From: Duganella zoogloeoides
Lineage (GTDB): Bacteria; Pseudomonadota; Gammaproteobacteria; Burkholderiales; Burkholderiaceae_D
Direction: 5' to 3'
DNA length: 64,000 nt
NCBI RefSeq assembly: GCF_034479515.1
Contig: NZ_CP140152.1
Span: forward strand, 2,976,001 to 3,040,000
In this document: positions 33,726 to 43,216 of the stretch, piece after piece
Numbering within the stretch: position 1 is the first letter of the stretch
Layout of the letters: each line of letters opens with the position of its first letter
Position numbers and translations under genes: made by a program
The notes under the pieces: generated by a model
Database searches by the model: none
What the model was told of the DNA's origin: nothing
Seen by the model: only the letters and a program-made list of their open reading frames with translations

Positions 33726-35015
33726 ATGGGATCACGTCAACAAGGCAAGCGCGGCACGATTGCTGCGGCAGTGGCTATCATCTTCACGGTGGGTGCGCTT
33801 GGCGGCTGCGCCACGGCGCCGGGCACCGCCAGCGACCCAGGCCAGCACTGGGTCGCTTCATGGGGCGCGGCGCAAATGCTGCCGGAAACCGCCAACGAAC
33901 TGCCAGCGGCCGACTGGCGCGATGCCAGCATCCGCCAGGTCGTTCACCTGTCGCTCGGCGGCAGCCAGGTGCGGGTACGCCTTTCCAATGCATACGGCAC
34001 GGCGCCGCTGCTAGTCGATGCGGCCAGCGTGGCGCGCGCCGTGGCGCCCGGCCGCGCCGCCATCGACGCCGCCACGTTGCAGGCCCTGACCTTCGATGGC
34101 CGCAGCGCGGTCACCATCCCCGCCGGCGCCGAGTATTACAGCGATCCCGTCTCCATCGAGGTTCCGGCCGGCGCCGACCTGGCAATCTCTCTGCACTTCA
34201 CCGGCGAACCGGCGCGCCAGACCAGCCATAGCGGCGCGCGCGCCAGCAGCTTCCTCGCCGCCGGCAACCGCACAGCGGACGCCGACTGGCCGGGCGCCGC
34301 CACGGTGACGCGCTGGTTCGCGATCGCGGATGTCGATGTGCTGGCGCCGCGCGCGGCCGGCGCGCTGGTGGCCATCGGCGACTCGATCACCGACGGCTAT
34401 GGCGTGACCACCGATGGCAACGACCGCTGGACCGATGTGCTGGCCGCGCGCCTGCGTCGCGATAATGTTCCGATTGGTACGGTCAACGCCGGCATCGGCG
34501 GTGGCCGCATGTTGAAAGACGGCCTGGGGCCGAACCTGGTCTCGCGCTTCGAGCGCGACGTGCTGGGCCGCGCCGGCGTCACCCACGCGCTGGTGCTCAT
34601 CGGCGTCAACGACCTGGGGAACCTGCACCGCAACACGCCCGACCTGCCGGCCGACCGCCGGCAACTGCTGGCCGACCTGCGCCTGGCGCACCGCCAGCTG
34701 GCAAGCCGCGCCAGAGCGCGCGGCGTGTGCCTGATCGGCGCCACCGTCACGCCGTATGTCGGCAGCGACTACTACCACCCGGAGCCGGCCAACGAGGCCG
34801 ACCGGCAGGAACTCAATGCGTGGATACGCGAAGCCGGCGTGTTCGACGCGGTGGTCGATTTCGACGCCGCGCTGCGCGATCCGGCGCAGCCGCAACGGCT
34901 GGCGCCGCAGTACGACTCGGGCGACCACCTGCATCCGTCGCTGGCCGGCTACCGCGCCATGGCCGACGCGGTGCCGCTCGAGATGCTACGACGGCGATGT
35001 CGAAGTCGGCCCTGA
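33726..35015 (+). CDS. SGNH/GDSL esterase lipoprotein (candidate acetylxylan esterase)
   Basis: This 429-residue lipoprotein has a lipobox LGGC with Cys28 as the lipidation site. An N-terminal beta-rich domain (residues about 40-210) precedes the SGNH hydrolase domain. There GDSITDG holds the nucleophile Ser220, GVNDLGN the Asn block, and GDHLHPS the Asp400/His403 pair. Esterases of this type deacetylate plant polysaccharides, so acetylxylan is the likely substrate in front of GH115 and GH67. The ribosome-binding site AAGGA is well placed. It heads an operon of three genes with gaps of 43 and 24 bp. The exact substrate is inference from context. Confidence 0.88.
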   Translation: MGSRQQGKRGTIAAAVAIIFTVGALGGCATAPGTASDPGQHWVASWGAAQMLPETANELPAADWRDASIRQVVHLSLGGSQVRVRLSNAYGTAPLLVDAASVARAVAPGRAAIDAATLQALTFDGRSAVTIPAGAEYYSDPVSIEVPAGADLAISLHFTGEPARQTSHSGARASSFLAAGNRTADADWPGAATVTRWFAIADVDVLAPRAAGALVAIGDSITDGYGVTTDGNDRWTDVLAARLRRDNVPIGTVNAGIGGGRMLKDGLGPNLVSRFERDVLGRAGVTHALVLIGVNDLGNLHRNTPDLPADRRQLLADLRLAHRQLASRARARGVCLIGATVTPYVGSDYYHPEPANEADRQELNAWIREAGVFDAVVDFDAALRDPAQPQRLAPQYDSGDHLHPSLAGYRAMADAVPLEMLRRRCRSRP

Positions 35016-35058
35016 GCCAACACCGTACCACCTGCCATAAAAACGGAAAAATACAATA

Positions 35059-37929
35059 ATGAGACAACCATTGATCGCTGCGGCGGGAGCCATCCTGGCC
35101 GCCGCCCTGCTCTGCTGCACCCTGCCCGCCCAGGCACTGGGCCAGAAACGGCTGGTGCTGTTCGATTCCCCTCCCGCCAACGCGGTCGCCATCGCGCAAG
35201 CCGGCAAGGCCGCCACGCTGTACGTGGATGCCGCCGACCATGCCGGCGTGCTGCGCGCCGCGCGCGACCTGCAGGCCGATATCGGCCGCGTGACCGGCGT
35301 CACGCCAGCGCTGCAAACCGGCGCACCGGCCGGCGCCGACGCCATCATCATCGGCACCGTGGGCCGCAGCCCGCTGATCGACAAGCTGGTGGCGGCCGGC
35401 AAGCTCGATGTCGCCGCCATCCAGGGCAAGTGGGAAGGCTGGCAGGTGCAAACCGTGCTGCGGCCCCTGCCCGGCGTGGAGCGCGCGCTGGTGATTGCCG
35501 GCAGTGACAAGCGCGGCGCCATCTACGGCATCTACGAGTTGTCGGAGCAGATCGGCGTGTCGCCCTGGTACTGGTGGGCGGACGTGCCGCCGCCAAAAAA
35601 GTTGGCGTTGTATGCCTATGCGCCGGCCGCCAGACACGATGCACCAGTGGTCAAGTATCGCGGCATCTTCCTCAACGACGAGCAGCCGGCGCTGACCGGC
35701 TGGGTGCAGCAGACCTACGGCGGCTACAACCACCGCTTTTACGAGAAAGTGTTCGAGCTGCTGTTGCGCCTGCGCGCCAACTACCTGTGGCCGGCGATGT
35801 GGAACTCGGCGTTTTATGACGACGACAAGCTCAATGGAAAGCTGGCCGACGACTACGGCATCGTGATGGGCACCTCGCACCACGAGCCGATGATGCGCGC
35901 TCAGAAGGAATGGACGCGCCAGGGCAAGGGGCCGTGGGATTACCAGCGCAATGAGAAAGTGCTGCGCAGTTTCTGGACTGGCGGCATGCGCACTACGCGT
36001 GACTTCGAGAAGATGATCACCATCGGCATGCGCGGCGACGGCGACGAGCCGATGTCGGAAGAATCGAACGTGGCGCTGCTCGAACGCATCGTGGCCGACC
36101 AGCGCGCCATTATCAGCAAGGAACTGGGGCGCGATGCGGCCACCGTGCCGCAAATGTGGGCGCTGTACAAGGAGGTGCAGGACTACTACGAAAAGGGGAT
36201 GCGCGTGCCGGACGACGTCACGCTGCTGTGGTGCGACGACAACTGGGGCAATATCCGCCGCCTGCCCACGACCGAAGAACGCAAGCGCGCCGGCGGTGCG
36301 GGCGTGTACTACCACTTCGATTACGTGGGCGGCCCGCGCTCGTACAAGTGGCTCAATGTGACGCCGCTGCCGAAAATCTGGGAGCAGATGCACCTGGCGT
36401 GGCAGTACCAGGCCGACCGCATCTGGATCGTCAACGTGGGCGACCTGAAACCGATGGAAGTGCCCACCGAATTTTTCCTCGCCTATGCCTGGAACCCCGC
36501 CGCCTGGCCGGCAGAGCGCCTGCCCGAGTACCTGACACTGTGGGCCACGCGCGAATTCGGCCCACAGCACGCCGATGACATCGCCGACATCGTGGCCAGC
36601 TACGCGCGCTACAACGGCCGCCGCAAGCCCGAGCAACTGGAACCGGGCACCTACCACCCGGTCAACTACGACGAAGCCGAACGGGTAACGGCCGAGTTCC
36701 AGTCGATCGCCGCGCGTGCTGAGCGCATCGCCGCGCAACTGCCTGCGGCGCAGCGCGATGCCTTCTTCCAGCTGGTGCAGTACCCGGCGCAAGCGAGCGC
36801 CGTGGTCAACGAACTGTATACGACAGCTGCCCGCAACCGGCTGTACGCAGTGCAAGGCCGCACCTCGACCAACGACCTGGCTGCCAAGGCGCGCAGCCTG
36901 TTTGCGCAGGATGCGGAGCTGACGCGGCGCTATCACGAAGACATCAGCGGCGGCAAATGGAACCACATGATGTCGCAAACCCACCTGGGCTACACCTACT
37001 GGAACCAGCCGCCGCGCAACGTGATGCCGGCGGTGAGCGAAGTGCAGGCGCCGCTGGCGGCCGACATGGGCGTGGCCGTGCAAGGCAATGCGCAAGTGTG
37101 GCCGGGACCCGACGGCGACAAGCTGGCCCTGCCCGCCCTCGATGAAATGACCGGTGCGCCGGCCTTCCTGGAAGTGTTCAATCGCGGCCGGCAGCCGTTC
37201 GATTACCGCATCACGGCCAGCGCGCCGTGGCTGGAAATCGACCAGCCCGCCGGCCAGGTCGAACGCGACCGCCGCGTACACGTCAAGGTGCGCTGGGCCG
37301 ACGTGCCGCGCGGCGCCGACCATGCGACGCTGACGGTGCAAGGCCCCAATGGCGCCAAGGTCACGATCAAGGCCCCGCTGCGCCGGCTGGCGAAGGGAGC
37401 GGTCGCGGGCGACTTTGTCGAGACCGGCGGCGTGGTCGCCATCGAAGCTGCCAACTTCGCCAGGGCCGTGGCCCCGGCGGGCCGCCAGTGGCTCACCATC
37501 CCCGGCCATGGCCGCACGCAGTCCGGCGTGACCGCGCTGCCAGTCGATGCGAAGTCAGCTGAGACACCGCAGATGCGGCTCGACTACGCGCTGCACCTGC
37601 AAACCGCCGGCAAGGTCGTGGTGCACGCCACGCTGGCGCCCACCCAGAAATTCCAACCGGGCACCGGCCTGCGCTACGCCGTCTCGTTCGATGACGAGGC
37701 GCCGCAGCTGGTGAATGTGCACGCAGACAGTTCCGAGCAGGCATGGGAAAAGAGCGTCTCGGACGGCGCCACCGTGCTGACCTCGCGCCACACCATCGCC
37801 ACGGCCGGCCGCCACACGCTCAAGTTCTGGGCCGTGGATGCGGGCGTGGTGCTGCAAAAAATCGTGGTCGATACGGGCGGGTTGCAGGACAGCTACCTCG
37901 GGCCGCCCGAAAGTCCACGCGCACGATAA
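35059..37929 (+). CDS. GH115 xylan alpha-1,2-glucuronidase
   Basis: This 956-residue exported enzyme removes 4-O-methylglucuronic acid from internal and terminal xylose of polymeric glucuronoxylan. A signal peptide ends near residue 27 (PAQALG). The family core shows GIYELSEQIGVSPWYWWADV, YRGIFLNDEQPALTGW and ELLLRLRANYLWPAMW. YGIVMGTSHHEPMMRAQKEW and LWCDDNWGNIRRLP follow. The C-terminal third is the beta-sandwich GH115 C domain. Length is normal for the family. It sits between the esterase and GH67 and should share their promoter. Confidence 0.93.
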   Translation: MRQPLIAAAGAILAAALLCCTLPAQALGQKRLVLFDSPPANAVAIAQAGKAATLYVDAADHAGVLRAARDLQADIGRVTGVTPALQTGAPAGADAIIIGTVGRSPLIDKLVAAGKLDVAAIQGKWEGWQVQTVLRPLPGVERALVIAGSDKRGAIYGIYELSEQIGVSPWYWWADVPPPKKLALYAYAPAARHDAPVVKYRGIFLNDEQPALTGWVQQTYGGYNHRFYEKVFELLLRLRANYLWPAMWNSAFYDDDKLNGKLADDYGIVMGTSHHEPMMRAQKEWTRQGKGPWDYQRNEKVLRSFWTGGMRTTRDFEKMITIGMRGDGDEPMSEESNVALLERIVADQRAIISKELGRDAATVPQMWALYKEVQDYYEKGMRVPDDVTLLWCDDNWGNIRRLPTTEERKRAGGAGVYYHFDYVGGPRSYKWLNVTPLPKIWEQMHLAWQYQADRIWIVNVGDLKPMEVPTEFFLAYAWNPAAWPAERLPEYLTLWATREFGPQHADDIADIVASYARYNGRRKPEQLEPGTYHPVNYDEAERVTAEFQSIAARAERIAAQLPAAQRDAFFQLVQYPAQASAVVNELYTTAARNRLYAVQGRTSTNDLAAKARSLFAQDAELTRRYHEDISGGKWNHMMSQTHLGYTYWNQPPRNVMPAVSEVQAPLAADMGVAVQGNAQVWPGPDGDKLALPALDEMTGAPAFLEVFNRGRQPFDYRITASAPWLEIDQPAGQVERDRRVHVKVRWADVPRGADHATLTVQGPNGAKVTIKAPLRRLAKGAVAGDFVETGGVVAIEAANFARAVAPAGRQWLTIPGHGRTQSGVTALPVDAKSAETPQMRLDYALHLQTAGKVVVHATLAPTQKFQPGTGLRYAVSFDDEAPQLVNVHADSSEQAWEKSVSDGATVLTSRHTIATAGRHTLKFWAVDAGVVLQKIVVDTGGLQDSYLGPPESPRAR

Positions 37930-37953
37930 TCCAAAAAAACAGACGGAGACAAC

Positions 37954-40155
37954 ATGCATAAATTATTGACCACCGTGCTGGCGGCGCTGCTGCTGGCCGT
38001 CAGCCCTGGTTCGGCCAGCGCCGCCACTCATCCAGTCGCGGCGCCCGCAGACGAAGATGGCTATAACCTGTGGCTGCGCTATCAGCCGCTGGCGCCACCC
38101 GCCCAGGCAAAACTGAAAGGTCAGGCGCGCAGCATCGTGCTCACCGCTGCGGCCACCCCCACCACCCGCGCCGCTGTCGCCGAGCTGCAACGTGGCGTGG
38201 CCGGCATGGGCGGCGGCCCGGCACCGGCGCAGGCCACCGCCATCGCCGACGGTGCGCTGGTGCTGGGCACCACGGCCAGCCTGCCGGCGCTCGACGCAGC
38301 GCTGAAGACCGAACTTTCAAGGCTTGGCAGCGAAGGCTATTTGTTGCGCGCCACGCGGCTGCAAGGCCGCCCGGTCACGCTGATCGCCGCCAACACCGAC
38401 ATCGGCCTGCTGTACGGCGCCTTTGCCTGGCTGCGCGCGACCGCTGCCGGCACCGCGCCGGTAGCGGCATCCTCGCCAAAGCTGCAACTGCGCCTGCTCA
38501 ACCACTGGGATAATCTCGACCGTCACGTGGAGCGCGGCTACGCCGGCGCGTCGATCTGGGACTGGTGGGCGCTGCCCGAGATTACCGACAGCCGCTATAC
38601 CGACTACGCGCGCGCCAATGCGTCGCTTGGCATCAACGGCACGGTGCTCAACAACGTCAATTCCAAGCCGGAGGTGCTCACGCCCGCGTACATCGCCAAG
38701 GCGGCGGCCGTGGCCGACGTGCTGCGCCCTTACGGCATCAAGGTGTTCCTGTCGGCGCGCTTTTCCACGCCGCTGGAACTGAAGGAGACCGATACCGCCG
38801 ATCCGCTCTCGCCCGCCGTGCAGGCATGGTGGAAGAAGAAGGCCGACGAGATCTATCGCACCATCCCCGACTTCGGCGGCTTCCTGGTCAAAGCCAATTC
38901 CGAGGGCCAGCCCGGCCCGCAGGATTACCACCGCAGCCACGCCGACGGCGCCAACATGCTTGCCGCTGCGCTGGCGCCGCACCATGGCATCGTGATGTGG
39001 CGCGCTTTTGTCTATGCCCCCGAGGCAGGCAAAGAAACCGATCGCGCCCGCCAGGCGTACGAAGAATTCAAGCCGCTCGACGGCAAGTTCGCGGCCAACG
39101 TGATGGTGCAGGTGAAGAACGGCGCCATCGACTTCCAGCCGCGCGAACCGTTCCACCCGCTGTTCGGCGCCATGCCCAACACCCCGCTGATGATGGAATT
39201 CCAGATCACCAAGGAGTACCTGGGCTTTTCCACCGACATCGCCTACCTGGGCACGATGTTCGAAGAGGTGCTCGAGAGCGACACCATGCAAGGCGCAGGA
39301 AAAGGCCCGACCGTGGCGCAGATCATCGAAGGCGCCCATACGCTCGGTGGCCAGCCGGCAGCGACCGGCATGGCTGGCGTGGCCAACATCGGGGTCGATC
39401 GCAACTGGACCGGCCATCATTTCGACCAGGCCAACTGGTACGCGTTCGGCCGCCTGGCGTGGAATCCGCAGGCCTCGGCGCGCGCCATCGCCATCGAGTG
39501 GGCCGCGCAAACCTTCGGCAACGACGCCCGCGTGACCACCCCAGTGGTGGACATGCTGATGCTGTCGCGCGAAGCCGTGGTCGATTACATGACGCCGCTG
39601 GGACTGCACCACATGATGGGTACCGCCCACCACCACGGCCCGGCGCCGTGGGTAAACGACCTGGAACGCCCGGACTGGAACCCCGTGTACTACCACCGCG
39701 CCGCGCGCGACGGCATCGGTTTCGACCGCACCGCCAGCGGCACCAATGCACTGGAACAGTATGCGCCGGCGCTCGCTCGCCTGTACGCCGATCCGCGCAC
39801 CACGCCGGAAAAATACCTGCTGTGGTTCCACCACCTGCCGTGGACATACGCGATGCCGTCCGGCCGCACGCTGTGGGCCGAGATCATCCACCACTACGAC
39901 CGTGGCGTGGCCGCCGCGCGCGACCTGCAAACCCGCTGGGACGCCCTGCGCGGCGTGGTGGATGCGCGCCGCCATGCCGAAGTGGCGCAGCGGCTGCGGC
40001 GCCAGGTGCAGAACGCGCAGTTGTGGCGCAATGCCTGCATCGCCTACTTCCAGTCGGTGTCGGGCCTGCCCTTGCCGGACGGCGTGGCGCCGCCACCGCA
40101 GCCGCTGGAGTACTATAAGGGCATCCACTTCCCGTATGCGCCGGGCCGTGGCTGA
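37954..40155 (+). CDS. aguA: GH67 alpha-glucuronidase
   Basis: GH67 enzymes cut methylglucuronate from the non-reducing end of aldouronic acids, the oligosaccharides made by xylanases. The 733-residue protein equals Cellvibrio GlcA67A in length. It has a signal peptide (to about residue 23), the family opening EDGYNLWLRY, and the barrel motifs LNHWDNLDRHVERGYAG and NSEGQPGP (E317, presumed acid). VKNGAIDFQPREP (D393) and MMEFQITKEYLG (E421, 28 residues on) supply the presumed base pair. It is 24 bp after GH115. Together they cover both polymeric and oligomeric substrates. The signal peptide indicates a periplasmic location. Confidence 0.94.
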   Translation: MHKLLTTVLAALLLAVSPGSASAATHPVAAPADEDGYNLWLRYQPLAPPAQAKLKGQARSIVLTAAATPTTRAAVAELQRGVAGMGGGPAPAQATAIADGALVLGTTASLPALDAALKTELSRLGSEGYLLRATRLQGRPVTLIAANTDIGLLYGAFAWLRATAAGTAPVAASSPKLQLRLLNHWDNLDRHVERGYAGASIWDWWALPEITDSRYTDYARANASLGINGTVLNNVNSKPEVLTPAYIAKAAAVADVLRPYGIKVFLSARFSTPLELKETDTADPLSPAVQAWWKKKADEIYRTIPDFGGFLVKANSEGQPGPQDYHRSHADGANMLAAALAPHHGIVMWRAFVYAPEAGKETDRARQAYEEFKPLDGKFAANVMVQVKNGAIDFQPREPFHPLFGAMPNTPLMMEFQITKEYLGFSTDIAYLGTMFEEVLESDTMQGAGKGPTVAQIIEGAHTLGGQPAATGMAGVANIGVDRNWTGHHFDQANWYAFGRLAWNPQASARAIAIEWAAQTFGNDARVTTPVVDMLMLSREAVVDYMTPLGLHHMMGTAHHHGPAPWVNDLERPDWNPVYYHRAARDGIGFDRTASGTNALEQYAPALARLYADPRTTPEKYLLWFHHLPWTYAMPSGRTLWAEIIHHYDRGVAAARDLQTRWDALRGVVDARRHAEVAQRLRRQVQNAQLWRNACIAYFQSVSGLPLPDGVAPPPQPLEYYKGIHFPYAPGRG

Positions 40156-40177
40156 ACCATTCACCACACCAATCACC

Positions 40178-41245
40178 ATGACCAGCAAAGCCCATCCCAC
40201 CATGAGCGACGTCGCCCGCAAGGCCGGCGTCTCGCCGATGACCGTCTCGCGGGTGCTCAACGCCGACACCCGCGTGCGCGAAGCGACGCGCCAGCTGGTG
40301 GCCGACGCCATGACAGCACTCAGCTATGTGCCCAACCAGGCGGCCCAGCGCCTGGCCGGCGCGCGGGCCATCCGCATCGGCTTTTTGTACTCCAACCCCA
40401 GCGCCGGCTACCTGAGCGAATTCCTGGTCGGCCTGCTCAACCAGGCCAGCCCCCACAACGTGCAACTGGTGGTGGAAAAGTGCGAGGCCGACGAACACGG
40501 CGTGGAACAGGCGCGGCGCCTGATCGACAACGGCGTCGATGGCATCATCCTGCCACCGCCGCTCTGCGACATCGCCGAACTGGTGGACTTGCTGGCCCAA
40601 TCGGGCACGCCGGCGGTCACCGTGGCCTGCGGCCAGCCCGACGACCGCCTGAGCGGCGTGCGCATCGACGACTACCAGGCCGCCCATGCCATGGCCTGCC
40701 ACCTGATCGCGCTTGGCCACCAGTGCATCGGCTTTGTCGCCGGCCATCCCAACCAGACCGCCAGTGCCCGCCGCCTGCAGGGTTTTAAAGATGCGCTGGC
40801 AGAGCACCACCTGCCGCAAGCGCCCGAGCTGATCGTGCAAGGCCTGTTTACCTACCGTTCCGGCCTGGACGCCGCCGAACAGTTGCTGGCGCAGGAGCCA
40901 CGTCCCACCGCCATCTTTGCCAGCAACGACGACATGGCCGCCGCCGTGGTGGCCATCGCCCACCGCCTTGCGCTTGACGTGCCCGGCGATCTGACGGTGG
41001 CCGGCTTCGACGATACGGCGCTGGCCACCACCATCTGGCCCGAGCTGACCACCGTGCGCCAGCCGATTGCCGAGATGGCGGAAACGGCCGTGCGCGCGCT
41101 GGTGCGGCAAATCCGCGAACGCCGCGACGGCGCCCCGGCCGCGCCGCAGCAGGTGGTGATGGACCATGCGTTGATACGGCGCCAGTCGGACGCCGCGCCA
41201 CGCGTACGCCCGTCAGCGCGGGTGGTAACCCGCTTGCGTATGTAG
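40178..41245 (+). CDS. LacI-family transcriptional regulator (second paralogue)
   Basis: This 355-residue regulator has the LacI helix-turn-helix MSDVARKAGVSPMTVSRVLN. Its sugar-binding domain is very close to that of the LacI protein at 29862-30998: IGFLYSNPSAGYLSEFLVGL, GIILPPPL, VTVACGQPD, SNDDMAAA and TVAGFDDTALATTIWPELTT are shared blocks. A recent duplication is likely. It is 22 bp after GH67 and probably in the same operon. The start is uncertain: ATG 40178 lacks a clear ribosome-binding site, and in-frame ATGs at 40136 and 40202 are alternatives. It may bind the same or a diverged operator. Confidence 0.9.
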   Translation: MTSKAHPTMSDVARKAGVSPMTVSRVLNADTRVREATRQLVADAMTALSYVPNQAAQRLAGARAIRIGFLYSNPSAGYLSEFLVGLLNQASPHNVQLVVEKCEADEHGVEQARRLIDNGVDGIILPPPLCDIAELVDLLAQSGTPAVTVACGQPDDRLSGVRIDDYQAAHAMACHLIALGHQCIGFVAGHPNQTASARRLQGFKDALAEHHLPQAPELIVQGLFTYRSGLDAAEQLLAQEPRPTAIFASNDDMAAAVVAIAHRLALDVPGDLTVAGFDDTALATTIWPELTTVRQPIAEMAETAVRALVRQIRERRDGAPAAPQQVVMDHALIRRQSDAAPRVRPSARVVTRLRM

Positions 41246-41306
41246 CAGAGGCAACAATCCGGCGCCTGCGTGTGCAAGCGAACATACACGGCAGCGCATC
41301 GCGGAC

Positions 41307-42416
41307 ATGATGGCAGGACGATATCTTTCTGCGACCGCTATCATGCCCCTCACCGCCCATACGACTCAATCGCGCCCGGAATTTCTGCCCGCTCCGGCCA
41401 GGGTGCCGCCCATGCTGGCGCAGTTTCTGGCCGGCGTCACGGATGGCGACGCGGCGTCTGCGCTGCATGGCGCCGTGGCTGCGGGTCTCGACCGCCTGCC
41501 TCTGCCCGGCAGCGGCGCAACGCTGGCGCGATGGCAGGCGTTGTCCATCGCCGGCGGCCACGACCTGTCGTTCGCCAAACTGTACGAAGGCCATACCGAC
41601 GCCCTCGCCATCCTGGCGGAATTGAACGGCCCGGAAGTCGCCGGCGCCACCTGGGGAGTCTGGTGCGCGGAGCCGCCGGGGCCCGGCGTGGCGCTGCGCA
41701 TGAGCGGCAACGGACGTTACACGCTGTCCGGCCGCAAGCAGTGGTGCTCGGGCGCGGCGGCGATCAGCCACGCGCTGGTGAGCTGCCGCGACGCGGCGGG
41801 CCGCCGCATGCTGGCGGCCGTCAGCCTGCGCCAGCCCGGCGTGGAAGTGACCGACCAGGGCTGGCATGCCGTCGGCATGGCCGGCAGTGCCAGCGTGGAC
41901 GTGGTATTCAACGATGCGCAGGCCGTACCGGTCGGCGAACACGAGTCTTACCTGACCCGGCCCGGCTTCTGGCTCGGTGGCGCCGGCGTGGCCGCATGCT
42001 GGTATGGCGCCGCCCGCGCTATCGGCGAGCGCCTGCTGGCCACCACCCACACCCAGGCCGCCGACAGAAACAGCAAGGCCGATCCGCACCGGCTGGCGCA
42101 CCTGGGCAGCGTGGATATCGCGCTGTCGGGCGCCGCCGCGCTGCTGATCGACAGCGCAGCGGCCATCGATGCCCACCCGCAAGCCGACCACTGCGCGCTG
42201 GCGCTGCGCGCGCGCCTCAACGTGGAAGCCGCAGCGACCACCGTACTGGAACACGTCAACCGTGCGCTCGGCGCCGGCCCGCTGTGCCGCGACGCCGCTT
42301 TTGCGCGGATGGCAGCCGACCTGCCCGTGTTCCTGTGCCAGAGCCACGCGGAACGCGACCTGGCCACGCTGGGTTCGCAACTGGCCAAGAAGGGAGCATC
42401 GCCATGGGCCTTATGA
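41307..42416 (+). CDS. acyl-CoA dehydrogenase-like protein of a four-gene cassette
   Basis: This 369-residue protein is a divergent member of the acyl-CoA dehydrogenase fold. It shows a central beta-domain with WGVWCAEPPGP, YTLSGRKQWCSGAAAISHAL and a C-terminal helical part (LGSVDIALSGAAALL). The usual catalytic glutamate of fatty-acyl enzymes is not obvious, so the substrate may be unusual or the protein may act as a flavin-binding oxidase or desaturase. It begins a cassette with PIG-L deacetylase, methyltransferase and glycosyltransferase genes, and its stop lies inside the start of the deacetylase gene. The start at 41307 is uncertain; ATG 41343 is an alternative. Confidence 0.8.
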   Translation: MMAGRYLSATAIMPLTAHTTQSRPEFLPAPARVPPMLAQFLAGVTDGDAASALHGAVAAGLDRLPLPGSGATLARWQALSIAGGHDLSFAKLYEGHTDALAILAELNGPEVAGATWGVWCAEPPGPGVALRMSGNGRYTLSGRKQWCSGAAAISHALVSCRDAAGRRMLAAVSLRQPGVEVTDQGWHAVGMAGSASVDVVFNDAQAVPVGEHESYLTRPGFWLGGAGVAACWYGAARAIGERLLATTHTQAADRNSKADPHRLAHLGSVDIALSGAAALLIDSAAAIDAHPQADHCALALRARLNVEAAATTVLEHVNRALGAGPLCRDAAFARMAADLPVFLCQSHAERDLATLGSQLAKKGASPWAL

Positions 42417-43216
42417 CAGAAAAATTTGCCCCCGCCTTTGCCAATGAGGGGGTAGCGCACCCGCGCCAGATCGCCGGCGAAGGAACGCCCGACGCCGCAT
42501 GGCAGGCGTGGCACGGCCTGCGCCAGTTGCCACCGGTGGCAGCCCACGAGCTGGTGACGCCAGGCCAGCGCGCCATCATCGTCGCGCCGCATCCTGACGA
42601 CGAGGTGCTGGCCTGCGGCGGGCTGCTGCAACTGCTGGCGGCACAAGGTACCCGCACCGTGGTGGTGGCCGCCACCGACGGCGATGCCAGCCACCCGGGA
42701 TCGGCCATGTACCCGCCGGCGCAACTGGCGCGCTTGCGCGCGAAAGAGACCGAGGCCGCGCTGCGCGCCTTGCTGCCAGCAGGCCAGCCAGTGCCGCAGG
42801 TGATCCGCGCGCGCCTGCCCGATGGCGGCGTCACTAGCCAGGTGGGCGCGCTGCAAACCTTGCTCGAACAGTTGCTGCGTGCCGACGACGTGGTGTTTAC
42901 CACCTGGCGCCAGGACGGCCACCCCGACCACGAAGCCTGTGGCTACGCCACCGCGCAGGCCGCACGCCAGTGCGGCGCCACCGTGGTGGAACTGCCGGTG
43001 TGGACCTGGCACTGGGCCGAACCGGGTGACCGGCGCGTGCCCTGGCACCGCGCGCGCCGGCTGGCGCTCGATGCCGCAGCGCTGCAACGCAAGCGCGACG
43101 CCATTGCCTGTTACGCCACCCAGCTCCATCCAGATCCCAGCACCGGCCAGCCGGCAATCCTGCCGCCGCATGTGCTGGCGCGCCTTACCCATCCTTACGA
43201 AGTCTGCTTCCTATGA
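42404..43216 (+). CDS. PIG-L family N-acyl deacetylase
   Basis: This 270-residue zinc-dependent deacetylase of the PIG-L/LmbE family typically removes an acetyl group from GlcNAc-containing conjugates. The metal site is APHPDDE near residue 63 and HPDHEACGYA further on. The domain ends with PYEVCFL, a usual terminus of this subgroup. The start at 42404 has GGGAG upstream; an ATG at 42413 that overlaps the previous stop (ATGA) is also possible. The gene is followed by an ATGA overlap with the methyltransferase gene. Its substrate is probably made or modified by the glycosyltransferase of the same cassette, which is inference. Confidence 0.9.
   Translation: MGLMTEKFAPAFANEGVAHPRQIAGEGTPDAAWQAWHGLRQLPPVAAHELVTPGQRAIIVAPHPDDEVLACGGLLQLLAAQGTRTVVVAATDGDASHPGSAMYPPAQLARLRAKETEAALRALLPAGQPVPQVIRARLPDGGVTSQVGALQTLLEQLLRADDVVFTTWRQDGHPDHEACGYATAQAARQCGATVVELPVWTWHWAEPGDRRVPWHRARRLALDAAALQRKRDAIACYATQLHPDPSTGQPAILPPHVLARLTHPYEVCFL

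Noticed and set aside
38317-40311. 664-codon minus-strand frame
   Set aside because: It is antisense to the GH67 gene, which has family length and catalytic motifs.
41270-42403. N-terminal extension of the PIG-L deacetylase frame
   Set aside because: The frame is open upstream, but that part overlaps the acyl-CoA-dehydrogenase-like gene in another frame and is Arg-rich without a domain.
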